From positions 434,001 to 498,000 of the forward strand of contig JAEINT010000001.1 in the NCBI GenBank assembly GCA_016342745.1: a stretch of DNA of 64,000 nt, read 5' to 3'. Each line of letters starts with the position of its first letter. The first letter of the stretch is position 1. The notes under the pieces were generated by a model. That model searched no databases. It was not told the DNA's origin and was given only the letters and a program-made list of their open reading frames with translations. Positions 1-8,908 of the stretch are shown one piece after another. A program made the translations under genes and the position numbers. The stretch is from Labilibaculum sp. GTDB lineage: Bacteria; Bacteroidota; Bacteroidia; Bacteroidales; Marinifilaceae.

Positions 1-411
1 TCGGCATTAACATCATTAACCACATCTTTTACGGTTGATATAATGGGGGCTGATGAAAACGATGAGGTGAAAACTCGAAAATTGAGATTTCAGTCACACG
101 TTTTGTTTTCCCTATTGCTCTTGGTTGTCATTTTAATATTTAGAGCGATCAACGACGATTCCGTGATTGCTGCCATTTTTACAATTGCAGGATATACTTA
201 TGGTCCTTTGCTTGGTATGTATGCTTTTGGATTGTTCACCAAACTAAAAGTGAAAGATAATTTAGTACCAATTGTTGCTATTTTATCACCTATCATCTGC
301 TACATTTTAAAGGACAATTCGATGGAATGGTTCGGTTGGGCAATTGGTTTTGAACTGCTAATGATTAATGGAGCGCTTACCTTTATTGGCTTGTGGACTA
401 TTCGTAAATAG
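1..411 (+). CDS. Sodium:solute symporter, C-terminal part (cut by window edge)
   Basis: The reading frame is open from base 1, so the gene begins outside the window and only its last 136 residues are visible. The first residues, SALTSLTTSF, followed by a short charged loop, match the serine/threonine-rich late helix typical of the SSS (sodium:solute symporter) family. After it come four hydrophobic stretches and a short tail ending in a tag stop. An ATG at 43 is internal and not a real start. By family such proteins carry a small solute with sodium across the inner membrane; the substrate cannot be told from this fragment. No partner is visible, because the next gene is on the other strand. 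Confidence 0.8.
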   Translation, partial: SALTSLTTSFTVDIMGADENDEVKTRKLRFQSHVLFSLLLLVVILIFRAINDDSVIAAIFTIAGYTYGPLLGMYAFGLFTKLKVKDNLVPIVAILSPIICYILKDNSMEWFGWAIGFELLMINGALTFIGLWTIRK

Positions 412-563
412 CTTGAATTAGATGTAACTTCAATGGATTAAAGGTGTCAGATTAATTTTTTGTTACAATCAGATATGCCCAACTGGCAATTTGTTCGTTT
501 TCAACTCTGCCACCTAGATCTTGGATGATTGTAAAATTCCTTAAGAGAATTGAGCCTGACAAT

Positions 564-2171
564 TTAAAACCTCTTAATCAAATTCAGATACAGCCTAGAC
601 GAATTTTGTTCCGATTCAAAAGTTCCCTCGTAATTAGCCGATAGGGAGAATTTTTTGTTGATTCTCCACGAAAGATTTACTTCACCAATGTGTTGAAGCA
701 ATTCGCTATTGTTGTATTTGTATTGGTAATCGACATAGCTATAGTTGAGGCCAGCAAATAATTTACCCGGAATTAAATCGCGAGATAATCTCAGCTTGTA
801 AACCATACCATCTAGATAATGAGTTTGCAGAATGGCTGTGGATAGTGTCGCATTGCTATTGATACCTGGAATATTTCGATAAGAAACATAGGCATAATAG
901 TTCTTTGAATCTTCGAGTTCAGCCTTGCGCGATCGAAATCCAATTTTCCCACCAAAAGAAAGACGATTTGTTGGTCGGTAATTGACTCTAAAGCGAATTC
1001 CTTGTCTTGTTTCATTTTCTAATATCTGAAAAGCCAAGCTTTTGAAAGTTTCGTAGTAAATCACATTTTTACGACGATCGAAAGATCCAGAAATAGACAA
1101 TTGTTTCGAGATACGGTACCTCATGGATAGATACATACTTGTTAAATCGAAAGTGTTTTTCGATTTTTCGTCTTCTAATTTGTAAAGATCAACTTCGAAA
1201 GAGGCAAAGAAAAACAGATTCTTCAAAAGTGAATTGCTGTGCTGATAATAAGCAAATCTTCGGTCGGTATTCGAATTGTATTTTTGCTCGAAGAAGGAGA
1301 TTGTATTCTGCATACTGCCTACCTGATTGTTTATTCTGTGTTCTAAATATCCACCAAACTGCATCAGGTCAAAATTAAAGCTGTAGTTTTCATAGTCGGG
1401 GCGCGATCCAGCTATTGCACCTAATGAGAAGTTGCCAAATCGTTTTTCTACCTGAACACCATCAATTGCTCCAACATTTGATACTTTTTGGTTTATTTTT
1501 CGTCCCAACCAGATACTTGTACTTTCGTTCGCATCGTATCGCAAGGCCAAGTTGTAAATTTTAAGGGCGTTAAAAACATCATCTTTCACTTCGTCCCACT
1601 CACCAGAATTGTGAGAGAAACGGATGTTTGTTTCAGCCGAAATTTTTGAATTGTTAATATTCTTAGCATCCATTGAAAAGCCATATCGCATTCGGGTATT
1701 GCTATTATCCGAAGAACTAGACAAATTGGAATAGGAAGAAACAGAAAGTTTCCCTCTGATTTTCTCTTGCTGATTTGTTGGCTGCTTGAGAGGTTTTACG
1801 GGAGCTACTTCTTCACCTATTTCGGTGATGTAATCAGGATCTTTGGTAAGAACAACATCCTCTATAATTTCTTTTTTCTCAGGTAAATTGGCAATTATTT
1901 TGTCTCCTTTTTGCAAAGAAATGGAACCGATCGATTTTGCAATTACTGAGACAGAGGATTTGTTGTTCACGACCAAGACAGGAGTAAGTCCAGATTCTTG
2001 CTGAATGAATAGCGTATCACCAATAGAAATGTTCTCGGTACTTAAGAATTTCACATAGGTATTTTGGGAGCTTTTATAAGAAACTTCGCCTTCCAAAAAC
2101 TTTTCTTGAGCACTTAAATTTGAATTTGCTCCAAGCAGTAAAACCGTTATTAATAGCATCAACTTTTTCAT
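564..2171 (-). CDS. Outer-membrane beta-barrel protein of the multihaem cytochrome cluster
   Basis: A 535-residue protein with a clear signal peptide (MKKLMLLITVLLL, cleavage near LSAQ). An upstream in-frame ATG at 2183 exists, but GGAGG lies five bases before the ATG at 2171, and only that start puts the signal peptide at the N-terminus. Residues about 25-100 form a small beta-rich periplasmic-like domain containing TENISIGDTLFI. The rest has alternating hydrophobic/polar strands and ends in NLIKRF, a typical barrel C-terminus. It has no haem motif. It is the last gene after a 20-haem and a 16-haem cytochrome (22 bases from the latter), so I infer an outer-membrane sleeve for electron transfer, analogous to porin-cytochrome conduits. 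An unrelated porin role is possible. Confidence 0.7.
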   Translation of the reverse strand: MKKLMLLITVLLLGANSNLSAQEKFLEGEVSYKSSQNTYVKFLSTENISIGDTLFIQQESGLTPVLVVNNKSSVSVIAKSIGSISLQKGDKIIANLPEKKEIIEDVVLTKDPDYITEIGEEVAPVKPLKQPTNQQEKIRGKLSVSSYSNLSSSSDNSNTRMRYGFSMDAKNINNSKISAETNIRFSHNSGEWDEVKDDVFNALKIYNLALRYDANESTSIWLGRKINQKVSNVGAIDGVQVEKRFGNFSLGAIAGSRPDYENYSFNFDLMQFGGYLEHRINNQVGSMQNTISFFEQKYNSNTDRRFAYYQHSNSLLKNLFFFASFEVDLYKLEDEKSKNTFDLTSMYLSMRYRISKQLSISGSFDRRKNVIYYETFKSLAFQILENETRQGIRFRVNYRPTNRLSFGGKIGFRSRKAELEDSKNYYAYVSYRNIPGINSNATLSTAILQTHYLDGMVYKLRLSRDLIPGKLFAGLNYSYVDYQYKYNNSELLQHIGEVNLSWRINKKFSLSANYEGTFESEQNSSRLYLNLIKRF

Positions 2172-2192
2172 TCTATCCTCCATTTAATTCGA

Positions 2193-3434
2193 TTAATCAT
2201 CTCCGTTAGGATGACATTCCAAACAAGAATTACTGTTGTATACATAGTCGTTTACTTCATCATGATCATCATCGGTGTCGGTTCTGTTGTGCTCGTGACA
2301 ATCGATACAAGAAAATAAAGCATAATTGCTAGCTGTTGTGTGGCAATCGGTACAGGAATTCCACTCTTCGCGATGTTTGCCACTGTAAATTGGAAAATAT
2401 TGACCATCATGATCGAAAGTGGCAGGTTCCCATGCATTCTCTGTGTGACAGGATATACAGTCGGTTGGAAAATTTGCTGCAGCATGTCCCGGATCAGATG
2501 TTTGGTTGTAATCATCCGCATGGCAAGCAAAACAGGTGTTTGGCGTATTCTGATAACTTCCCTCATGACAAGCAAAACAGTCAGTCGCTATTCTGTTATG
2601 AGCACCTTGAATGACATAGAAATCATTGTGCTGATCGAATGAAGCGGGAGTCCAATCCGGTTCTGTACTGTGGCAAAGTGCACAATCATTTTGGATGCTT
2701 GCTGCTGCATGATTCGGATTGGTCGTTGCATTGTAATCGGCCTGATGGCATGCAAAACAATCCGTAGATAGATTGGAGAAATTGTTATCGGTATGGCATT
2801 TGAAACAATCATTAATGGCATGGCCTTTTGTTAGGGCAAAAAATTCATGGTTAAAACCCGATGAGGACCACTCGAAAGCAGATACTTCGTGGCAATCTTC
2901 GCAATGAAAAGAGTAGCCGCTTGCAATATGATTTGGCTCTGTTGTTGCATTGTATTCAGTTCTGTGGCAATCGATACATTCCGTTTTTAATGGCTCAAAA
3001 CGTGTAAAGTTGTTAGAGGTATGACAATCGAAACAATCTGCTGTGGCGTGCGCGCCCAAAAGAGGAAAGCTTGTTTGCTGATGAATCTCTGTAATGTTGG
3101 TCACCAACCAAGATTGCGATGTATGGCATTGTGCACAATCCGAACCAAGCGTATTTTCATGCACATCGGTATGGCATTGCATGCATTGGTTTGGTGCCTC
3201 GTTAAACACGAGCTTGGTGTGACAAGATCTGCAATCGGTTACTTGGTGCTGACCTTCGAGTAGGAAGTTTGTTTTTCGATGATCGAAAGCAAAAGTTTTT
3301 GGGTTTACTTCCCATCCTTCCTGAGTATGACAAGTTTCACAATCTATTTTCAAGTCTTTTCCGTGTGGTGATTTTTGGGAAAAAACACTTACTGAAAACG
3401 ATAAAATCAAGATTACTGATGACAAGTAGCGCAT
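2193..3434 (-). CDS. Secreted 16-haem c-type cytochrome
   Basis: A 413-residue exported protein with a signal peptide (MRYLSSVILILSFSVSVFSQ) and sixteen CXXCH haem-attachment motifs by direct count, about one per 25 residues, with many extra histidines suitable as distal ligands. Motifs repeat in blocks where an H-x-x-x-D-C-x-x-CH step follows a phenylalanine/histidine segment, as in c3/c7-like multihaem proteins. No other domain is visible. Its start lies 22 bases inside the end of the 20-haem gene, which suggests coupled translation. Inferred role: wire-like periplasmic or surface electron carrier between the membrane quinone pool and the barrel protein encoded just downstream. It could instead be a terminal reductase. 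Confidence 0.85.
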   Translation of the reverse strand: MRYLSSVILILSFSVSVFSQKSPHGKDLKIDCETCHTQEGWEVNPKTFAFDHRKTNFLLEGQHQVTDCRSCHTKLVFNEAPNQCMQCHTDVHENTLGSDCAQCHTSQSWLVTNITEIHQQTSFPLLGAHATADCFDCHTSNNFTRFEPLKTECIDCHRTEYNATTEPNHIASGYSFHCEDCHEVSAFEWSSSGFNHEFFALTKGHAINDCFKCHTDNNFSNLSTDCFACHQADYNATTNPNHAAASIQNDCALCHSTEPDWTPASFDQHNDFYVIQGAHNRIATDCFACHEGSYQNTPNTCFACHADDYNQTSDPGHAAANFPTDCISCHTENAWEPATFDHDGQYFPIYSGKHREEWNSCTDCHTTASNYALFSCIDCHEHNRTDTDDDHDEVNDYVYNSNSCLECHPNGDD

Positions 3435-4987
3435 GTGAAATCCTTAAATTTATATTGTGTGTAAGCAATTTTATTTACCTGTTTTGGCTTGTGACATGCT
3501 GCACATTCTAGTGTTGCATGCTTACCTTCCAGTTTAAAGTCGGTTTTGTCATGATTGAATTGGGCAATGTTCCAATTTTCATGTTGGTGACATTTGAGGC
3601 AATCTGTTTTGCCTGCTTTCTCGAATTGTTTTTGATGCTCGTCTTGATGGCAACTCAAACATTCCTGATCGAAACCAGTAAATTTTTGAGTGGCTTCGGC
3701 CTGATTAAAATGACAAGAGCGGCAAGTTTGTTTCTGATGAGCGCCGAGTAATTTGTATTTCGTTTTGTTGTGATCGAACTGTATTTCGCTCCACCTGTTT
3801 TCTGAATGACAAGCTTCACAATTCTCTTTCGGATAATATTTTTCTTTCAATACCTCTTTGTGAATGTTGCTGTGACAATCAACGCAAGTTTCTCCAATGT
3901 TTCGGAATTGCCATTTTTCCTCTTGCTGATGACAAGCAAAGCAAGGCGTTGCCAAATGAGATCCTCGCAAAGGGAAAACACTTTTGTTGTGCTGTTCAAT
4001 TGTGTAAGTAGAGCCAACAAATCCATTTACGCTATGGCAATCTTTACAATCTGGCGAAAGCCTTTTCTTTACAAACTGGCCTTGATGATAATCCTGATGA
4101 CAGTTGGAACATCGATTGTGTTCTATTGGTGCGGTGTAAGAACCTTTATGGCAACTCTTGCAATCAACGTTTTTGTGTTTACCGGTAAGTTTAAAATCAG
4201 CAATGTTGTGATCGAAATTATTTAATGCTTTTACAGTTCTGAAAGAATTTACGCTATGGCAATCGGTACAATTGGGTCCAAACTTGTTCTTGTGAACATC
4301 GGTGTGGCAGGAAGTGCAAGAGTTGAACTTTACACCAGCAAATTGTTGAAAGCGTTGGCCGTTTTTTGTATCCACTCGATGGCAATTAATACAATCTACA
4401 TTCTGGTGCTTGCCAAGCAAAGGGTATTTTGTGTTCTGATGATTGAATTTTGAAGCCGGCACAAAACTCTCTTCGGTATGGCAATCGTTGCAATTGGTAG
4501 AGAGTGTTTGCTGATGAACATCGGTATGACAGCTGGCACATTTTGGGTTTAAGCCAAGAAAAGTATAATCCTTTTCGGCAGCTCGCTTATCAGCAATAAA
4601 CTTGCTTTGATGACAAGCCTTGCAATCTAAATTTTGATGTTTACCATTTAGCGTATAGCCCGTTAATTCGTGCTTGAAAGTGTTTTGATCGAAACGAATC
4701 AGCTCAAATTTTCGACCATGATGATCGCTGTGACATTCAATACACTGTTTGCCTTTAATATCGCTCGACGCGTGATAGCCTAGATTTTTACGGATTCGAT
4801 CGTTTAGTAAGTTGTGGCAATCCAAACATTTACTATTCTCAACTTTCTCACCTAGCACATGACACTTGGTGCAGTTCGAAATACCTTCCAAATGAGCATG
4901 AGCTTTTGCCAAATCGCCAGGCGACAATTGGGCATAAGTCCATTGAGAAATAAAGAGGAATAATATGATATGAATGATTTTATACAT
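3413..4987 (-). CDS. Secreted 20-haem c-type cytochrome
   Basis: A 524-residue exported protein with a signal peptide (MYKIIHIILFLFISQWTYAQ) and twenty CXXCH motifs by direct count, the last one (CATCHQ) ending the protein. The chain is built from repeats of roughly 45-50 residues, with a GKH-x-x-x-D/E-C-x-x-CH step, then a C-x-x-CH-x-D-x-H step, then another CXXCH, as in c3-family cytochromes. There is no membrane anchor after the signal peptide. It follows an iron-sulfur/FAD oxidoreductase by 75 bases and overlaps the 16-haem gene by 22 bases. Inferred role: main periplasmic electron relay of the cluster. The haem count is direct; the partner and direction of electron flow are not shown by the sequence. 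Confidence 0.88.
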   Translation of the reverse strand: MYKIIHIILFLFISQWTYAQLSPGDLAKAHAHLEGISNCTKCHVLGEKVENSKCLDCHNLLNDRIRKNLGYHASSDIKGKQCIECHSDHHGRKFELIRFDQNTFKHELTGYTLNGKHQNLDCKACHQSKFIADKRAAEKDYTFLGLNPKCASCHTDVHQQTLSTNCNDCHTEESFVPASKFNHQNTKYPLLGKHQNVDCINCHRVDTKNGQRFQQFAGVKFNSCTSCHTDVHKNKFGPNCTDCHSVNSFRTVKALNNFDHNIADFKLTGKHKNVDCKSCHKGSYTAPIEHNRCSNCHQDYHQGQFVKKRLSPDCKDCHSVNGFVGSTYTIEQHNKSVFPLRGSHLATPCFACHQQEEKWQFRNIGETCVDCHSNIHKEVLKEKYYPKENCEACHSENRWSEIQFDHNKTKYKLLGAHQKQTCRSCHFNQAEATQKFTGFDQECLSCHQDEHQKQFEKAGKTDCLKCHQHENWNIAQFNHDKTDFKLEGKHATLECAACHKPKQVNKIAYTQYKFKDFTCATCHQ

Positions 4988-5062
4988 TAAATTTTTAAGG
5001 ATTAGTTATTAATGATAAATGAGTGTTTTAATTAATCATTTATAATTACTAATTATTCATTT

Positions 5063-6397
5063 TTATTCGTGTTTCAAGATTGCCTCGCCAAATTTCTTTG
5101 TGATGTGGATGCCTGAGTTTTTAAGAAACTGAGTAGGCAGCTCGCCACCAGCAAAAATGTATACCAAATCGTTAGCTATGGTCATTTCATCTTCCGAATT
5201 GCTTTTCGAAAGTGTTAGAGATTTATCCTCTATCTGCATGATATTGGAATTGTATAGAACATCTATTTTGCCTTGACTGATGGCAGCCTGAATTCGCTCA
5301 CTGTTTTTAGGTTTCAATCGATTAAAGGATTCTTTACGATACGATAAGCTAACTTTGTTTTGATCGGCTAATAAAAGAGCCGACTCAATAGCAGAATCCC
5401 CACCGCCAACAACGGTAATGTTCTTGCCAGATATATCTTCGGGTTCCAACAATCGGTAAGCTACTTTTTCCAAACCTTCGCCATTTACATTTAGCTTGCG
5501 CGGACTGCCACGTCGGCCAATGCTAATGAGAACAGATTGTGCAGTGTACTCATCACCCGTTTTGGTTTTTATTTTAATGAGCTCATGTGTTTTTTCAATC
5601 ACTTCAACCTTTGTGTTTTCGCTTACGCTGATCTCATTTTTTTGCAGAACATCTTCCCATAAATTGAGCAGCTCCGTTTTGCTTGTTTCGTATAATTTTA
5701 CTTTTCCGTAAAGTGGAAGATCCATAGGAGAGGTCATCACGATTTTTGAACGAGGAAAGGAAAAGACGGTTCCGCCCAAGCTATCCTGTTCAAGCGTAAT
5801 AAATTTCAGCTTGTTCTTTTTAGCCATTAATGATGCAGATATCCCGGCAGGACCGGCACCAATAATTAAAACATCGTATTCGGCTTTGCTATTTTTTTTG
5901 ATGTGTTTACTTAGGTTTTCTATCGCTTGTTTGCCTTGCTCAACGGCATTTCTAATTAAGCCCATGCCACCCAATTCGCCAGCAATAAAAATGCCCGAAA
6001 CGTTGGTTTCAAAATTTTGATCGACATGAGGCAATTCGAAGCCACGCTTTTCGGTTCCGATGCACAAACTGATGGCTTGAGTTGGGCAGGCATGAAAACA
6101 AGCGCCATGCCCAATGCACTGCGATGCGTTAATAACGGTTGCTTTGCCGTTTCGGATTCCTAAAATATCTTTTTCGGGACAAACGGTAATACATGCACCA
6201 CTTTTGATGCAGGAATGTTGATCGACCACGGGATGTAAGGACACAGGTTCATGCAATCCGTCAGCTTTGGCTTGTGCAATTTTTTGCTCAACAATGCGAG
6301 ATTCCCTTGTCTGTTTACGGATGTAGATCACTACAACCAAAAGACAAAGCAAGAATACGCTTCCATAAATGATTATTTCTTCCAATAATAAATCCAT
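5063..6397 (-). CDS. Membrane-anchored ferredoxin-like/FAD-NAD(P) oxidoreductase
   Basis: 444 residues. An N-terminal helix (about residues 8-27) anchors it to the inner membrane. Next comes a two-cluster ferredoxin-like domain with CIKSGACITVCP and CIGHGACFHACP. In both motifs the second of the usual four cysteines is replaced, by Ser in one and His in the other. The C-terminal two thirds is a flavoprotein of the thioredoxin-reductase fold, with an FAD dinucleotide motif (GAGPAGISA) and a second nucleotide motif (GGGDSAIESA), but no CxxC dithiol at the usual redox site. Upstream is the cytochrome b gene, downstream the 20-haem cytochrome. I infer that it moves electrons between NAD(P)H or a ferredoxin-like donor and the cytochromes. 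The exact donor is unknown. Confidence 0.75.
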   Translation of the reverse strand: MDLLLEEIIIYGSVFLLCLLVVVIYIRKQTRESRIVEQKIAQAKADGLHEPVSLHPVVDQHSCIKSGACITVCPEKDILGIRNGKATVINASQCIGHGACFHACPTQAISLCIGTEKRGFELPHVDQNFETNVSGIFIAGELGGMGLIRNAVEQGKQAIENLSKHIKKNSKAEYDVLIIGAGPAGISASLMAKKNKLKFITLEQDSLGGTVFSFPRSKIVMTSPMDLPLYGKVKLYETSKTELLNLWEDVLQKNEISVSENTKVEVIEKTHELIKIKTKTGDEYTAQSVLISIGRRGSPRKLNVNGEGLEKVAYRLLEPEDISGKNITVVGGGDSAIESALLLADQNKVSLSYRKESFNRLKPKNSERIQAAISQGKIDVLYNSNIMQIEDKSLTLSKSNSEDEMTIANDLVYIFAGGELPTQFLKNSGIHITKKFGEAILKHE

Positions 6398-6424
6398 ATC
6401 AATATTGTCCTATTTATTTTTGTA

Positions 6425-6575
6425 TTGGGCTATCCGCCCAAACCCGACTTCATTTTTTGTCTTAATACAAAAAACGGAAGCAAAAAAAATCAAGGCTACA
6501 TTTTAAAAAGTTTTCTTATTTACCTTAAGCTTAAGTGCGGCCGGGTGATCTTCAAACAAGTTTGAAGCTTCCCGG
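6425..6575. other. Cluster of hairpins between cytochrome b and oxidoreductase genes
   Basis: The 294-base gap holds several inverted repeats and no gene. TTGGGC and GCCCAA pair at 6425-6441. TTTTTTGT and ACAAAAAA pair at 6453-6474. CTTAAGCTTAAG at 6524-6535 is a perfect palindrome. At 6541-6575, CTTCAAAC/GTTTGAAG is flanked by an outer CCGGG/CCCGG pair. The gap separates two genes I treat as one functional group, so these could be processing, partial termination or regulator sites. None has a convincing U-run on the minus strand, so I do not call a terminator. Confidence 0.5.
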
Positions 6576-6691
6576 TCTTACTAAATCTTAGAGGCAAAAC
6601 AAAAGCTCTTTAAAATAGATGCCAGCCAACAGGCAACTTAAATATTAACATCTAAATAATTCGTAATTATTAATTCTTCATTTGCTGAGAA

Positions 6692-7597
6692 TCAGAATAT
6701 CCACTTGTATCCGAAAAGGATGGTAACTGCTACATGAATTAGTAAAATAACCAACATTACCAGTGCAAAAGGCAGGTGGGCAACATGCCAATACTTAAAA
6801 AGCTTTTGCATGTAGTTTAATCGATCGATTTTTCGATTCAGTGCAATTTCATTAATCACCAAACGCTTAATTTTTTGACGTTCGGTGCGAGAGAGATTGT
6901 TTTTTCTAAGTTCAGTATCTATTCTTTTGTAACTTTTCCGATCCTCTTTTGCTTTTGCAAGCAATCGCAGCAGTAGGAATTTAGATTCATTATCTGGCTG
7001 ATCGGCTACCGATGCAACAATAGTTCCATAGCTTTCTTCGCTTAGGTTGTATTCTTTTTTTAGTAATGTACCAATGTCGGTTTTTGTTTCTCGAACTTCT
7101 GCTAAGCTTAGTTCCCGACCTTCAATTGTTCTCGGAATTTGAATGTAAATAAAACGACCAATTACACCACTGATCACAACAGCAACCATGCTCCAAAAAG
7201 ATATGGACACAATTCCACCAAACTTAAATGCTGTATGAAACAGAACTAAAACTGGGCCTAGTGTGCAAAGAAAAATATGAAACTCTAGCCAATATTTTAG
7301 TACTCCTATCCGCGAAAGCTTAGCGATTCGTTTTCGTGCCATATAAGAGAACACACCAGCAATAATCATCAAAGAACCAATAATGCCTAAACCATGTCCT
7401 AGAATACCACTCGGCTTTAAAAGCTGATGATCGGCATGATAAAATCGCTCCTCGATATTCAGCTGGTAATAGGTGAACCCGTAATAGCTTAAAGCCACAA
7501 TTGCTGCTATCACAATCAGTACAAACAAGAGTAAGAACAGTACATGTGTAATTCTCGACATAGGTGAGGTTTTAACTAAATTTACGGCTTTCTGCAC
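6692..7597 (-). CDS. Membrane cytochrome b-like protein
   Basis: 301 residues with about five membrane helices: residues 17-45, 64-86, 103-124, 128-151 and 272-298. Histidines lie in or near the helices at positions 68, 107, 121, 271, 274 and 288, fitting b-haem ligation. A charged cytoplasmic-type segment (about 155-255), rich in Lys/Glu/Arg, separates helices four and five. The start gives a short basic N-terminus; a later ATG at codon 13 is equally possible. It is the first gene of the minus-strand respiratory set and is followed by the iron-sulfur/FAD protein. The inferred role is quinone-linked electron transfer across the inner membrane. The assignment rests on topology and histidines, not on a named family signature. 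Confidence 0.65.
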   Translation of the reverse strand: MQKAVNLVKTSPMSRITHVLFLLLFVLIVIAAIVALSYYGFTYYQLNIEERFYHADHQLLKPSGILGHGLGIIGSLMIIAGVFSYMARKRIAKLSRIGVLKYWLEFHIFLCTLGPVLVLFHTAFKFGGIVSISFWSMVAVVISGVIGRFIYIQIPRTIEGRELSLAEVRETKTDIGTLLKKEYNLSEESYGTIVASVADQPDNESKFLLLRLLAKAKEDRKSYKRIDTELRKNNLSRTERQKIKRLVINEIALNRKIDRLNYMQKLFKYWHVAHLPFALVMLVILLIHVAVTILFGYKWIF

Positions 7598-7800
7598 GTA
7601 TTATTGTTCTTAATCAGTAATTTATAAGTGGTCTAGATTCAAAGAAAGTAGAATGGTGTAGAAGTGAAAAAGTAAAAAGGTCAAAGTGTCCAAAAGTTGA
7701 GACCTATATAGATTAGAATTGATGCTCAAATAAATGGCGATCTATTAAATTGATTTTAAATAATTGAAATTAGTGATAATGTAATGTCTTTTGAACGGGC

Positions 7801-7924
7801 TTTGTCAGCCTGCCGCGAGGCGTGATAATACGTAACAACGAAGCGGAGACAAGGATCAGGCTGACTTGATTCTTTTGTTTACTTTTCTCATCTAAGGAGA
7901 AAAGTAAAAGCCCTACGGCTTGAG
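7801..7924. repeat. 124-base dispersed repeat, copy 1
   Basis: A second copy of exactly the same length lies at 19592-19715, differing at about eleven positions and with no length change. The unit contains two inverted repeats. GTCAGCCTG near its left end pairs with CAGGCTGAC about 55 bases on, and TTTACTTTTCTC pairs with GAGAAAAGTAAA across a seven-base loop. Differences cluster in the middle, outside the stems. No protein of substance is encoded on either strand. The rest of the 427-base gap (7598-8024) is AT-rich with no further feature that I can see. Confidence 0.85.
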
Positions 7925-8024
7925 TAGGTGAAATATTGTATTGAAGTTGATAAAGCTAAAATATTAAGTCGCAACATAGATTTCGATATTTGTTATATCT
8001 TAGATAGTTATTCCAAAAATACTG

Positions 8025-8888
8025 ATGCACATGAAAAAAATCTTATTCCTAGCCATAATCTGCCTTGCCTTTACTAATGGGAACCCTACCTATCAAATTT
8101 TTAAGGATAACGGAAAGCCAATTCGATATCAGAAAATGATAAAGCAAATTGCCGATGCTGATATTGTTTTGTTTGGCGAATTGCACGACAACCCAATAGC
8201 TCATTGGTTGGAATTGCAGGTAACCAAAGATTTGTATGCAATAAATGGGGCGAATTTGGTTCTGGGAGCAGAAATGTTCGAAGCCGATAATCAGGAATTT
8301 TTATCTGCCTATATAAAAGGGGATTTATCCGATAAGGAATTTAAAGATACGGCTCGCTTGTGGAACAATTACAAAACCGATTACAAGCCATTGGTCGATT
8401 TTGCCAAAGATAAAAACTTGAATTTTGTAGCCTGTAACATACCGCGTCGCTATGCATCATCAGTTTTTAAGCAAGGCTTTGAAGCTATCGATAGCTTGAG
8501 CGATCAGGAAAAAGCGTGGATTGCGCCTGCGCCAATTGCTTACGATTCCGAATTGCCTGGTTACAAAAGTATGCTGGATATGGGCATGCACATGGATGCT
8601 GATAAGCTGGCGAACTTTCCGAAAGCACAAGCGATAAAAGATGCTACCATGGCGCATTTTATTCTTCAGAATTACAAGCAAGGGCAGCAATTTATCCATT
8701 ACAATGGCGCCTATCATTCGAATAACTACGAGGGAATTGTGTGGTATCTTAAAAAAGCCAATCCAAATTTAAAGATTGTTACCATTTACACGGCCACCGC
8801 CAAACAAATCAAAAAAATGGATGCAGAATTAAAAGGAAAGAACAATTTTACGATTGTGGTTCGCGAGGATATGACTAAAACCTATTGA
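8025..8888 (+). CDS. ChaN-like haem-binding family protein
   Basis: 287 residues with a signal peptide (MKKILFLAIICLAF) that fits the ATG at 8031 as well as the one at 8025. The motif IVLFGELHDN at about residues 50-59 and the late YNGAYHSNNYEG segment are the two hallmarks of the ChaN / haem-binding-uptake family (PF04187, related to the Tiki/TraB fold). In that family the protein binds cofacial haems or acts as an iron-regulated surface protein. The setting next to a large cytochrome cluster fits a link with haem, but its function here is not established. A small barrel protein follows 20 bases after the stop, probably in the same transcript. Confidence 0.75.
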   Translation: MHMKKILFLAIICLAFTNGNPTYQIFKDNGKPIRYQKMIKQIADADIVLFGELHDNPIAHWLELQVTKDLYAINGANLVLGAEMFEADNQEFLSAYIKGDLSDKEFKDTARLWNNYKTDYKPLVDFAKDKNLNFVACNIPRRYASSVFKQGFEAIDSLSDQEKAWIAPAPIAYDSELPGYKSMLDMGMHMDADKLANFPKAQAIKDATMAHFILQNYKQGQQFIHYNGAYHSNNYEGIVWYLKKANPNLKIVTIYTATAKQIKKMDAELKGKNNFTIVVREDMTKTY

Positions 8889-8908
8889 TAACCTAAGCTT
8901 GCTTAAGC

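Noticed and set aside
3413-3434. Frameshift splitting one giant cytochrome into two genes
   Set aside because: The 16-haem protein starts with its own complete signal peptide, so the overlap is a normal gene junction.
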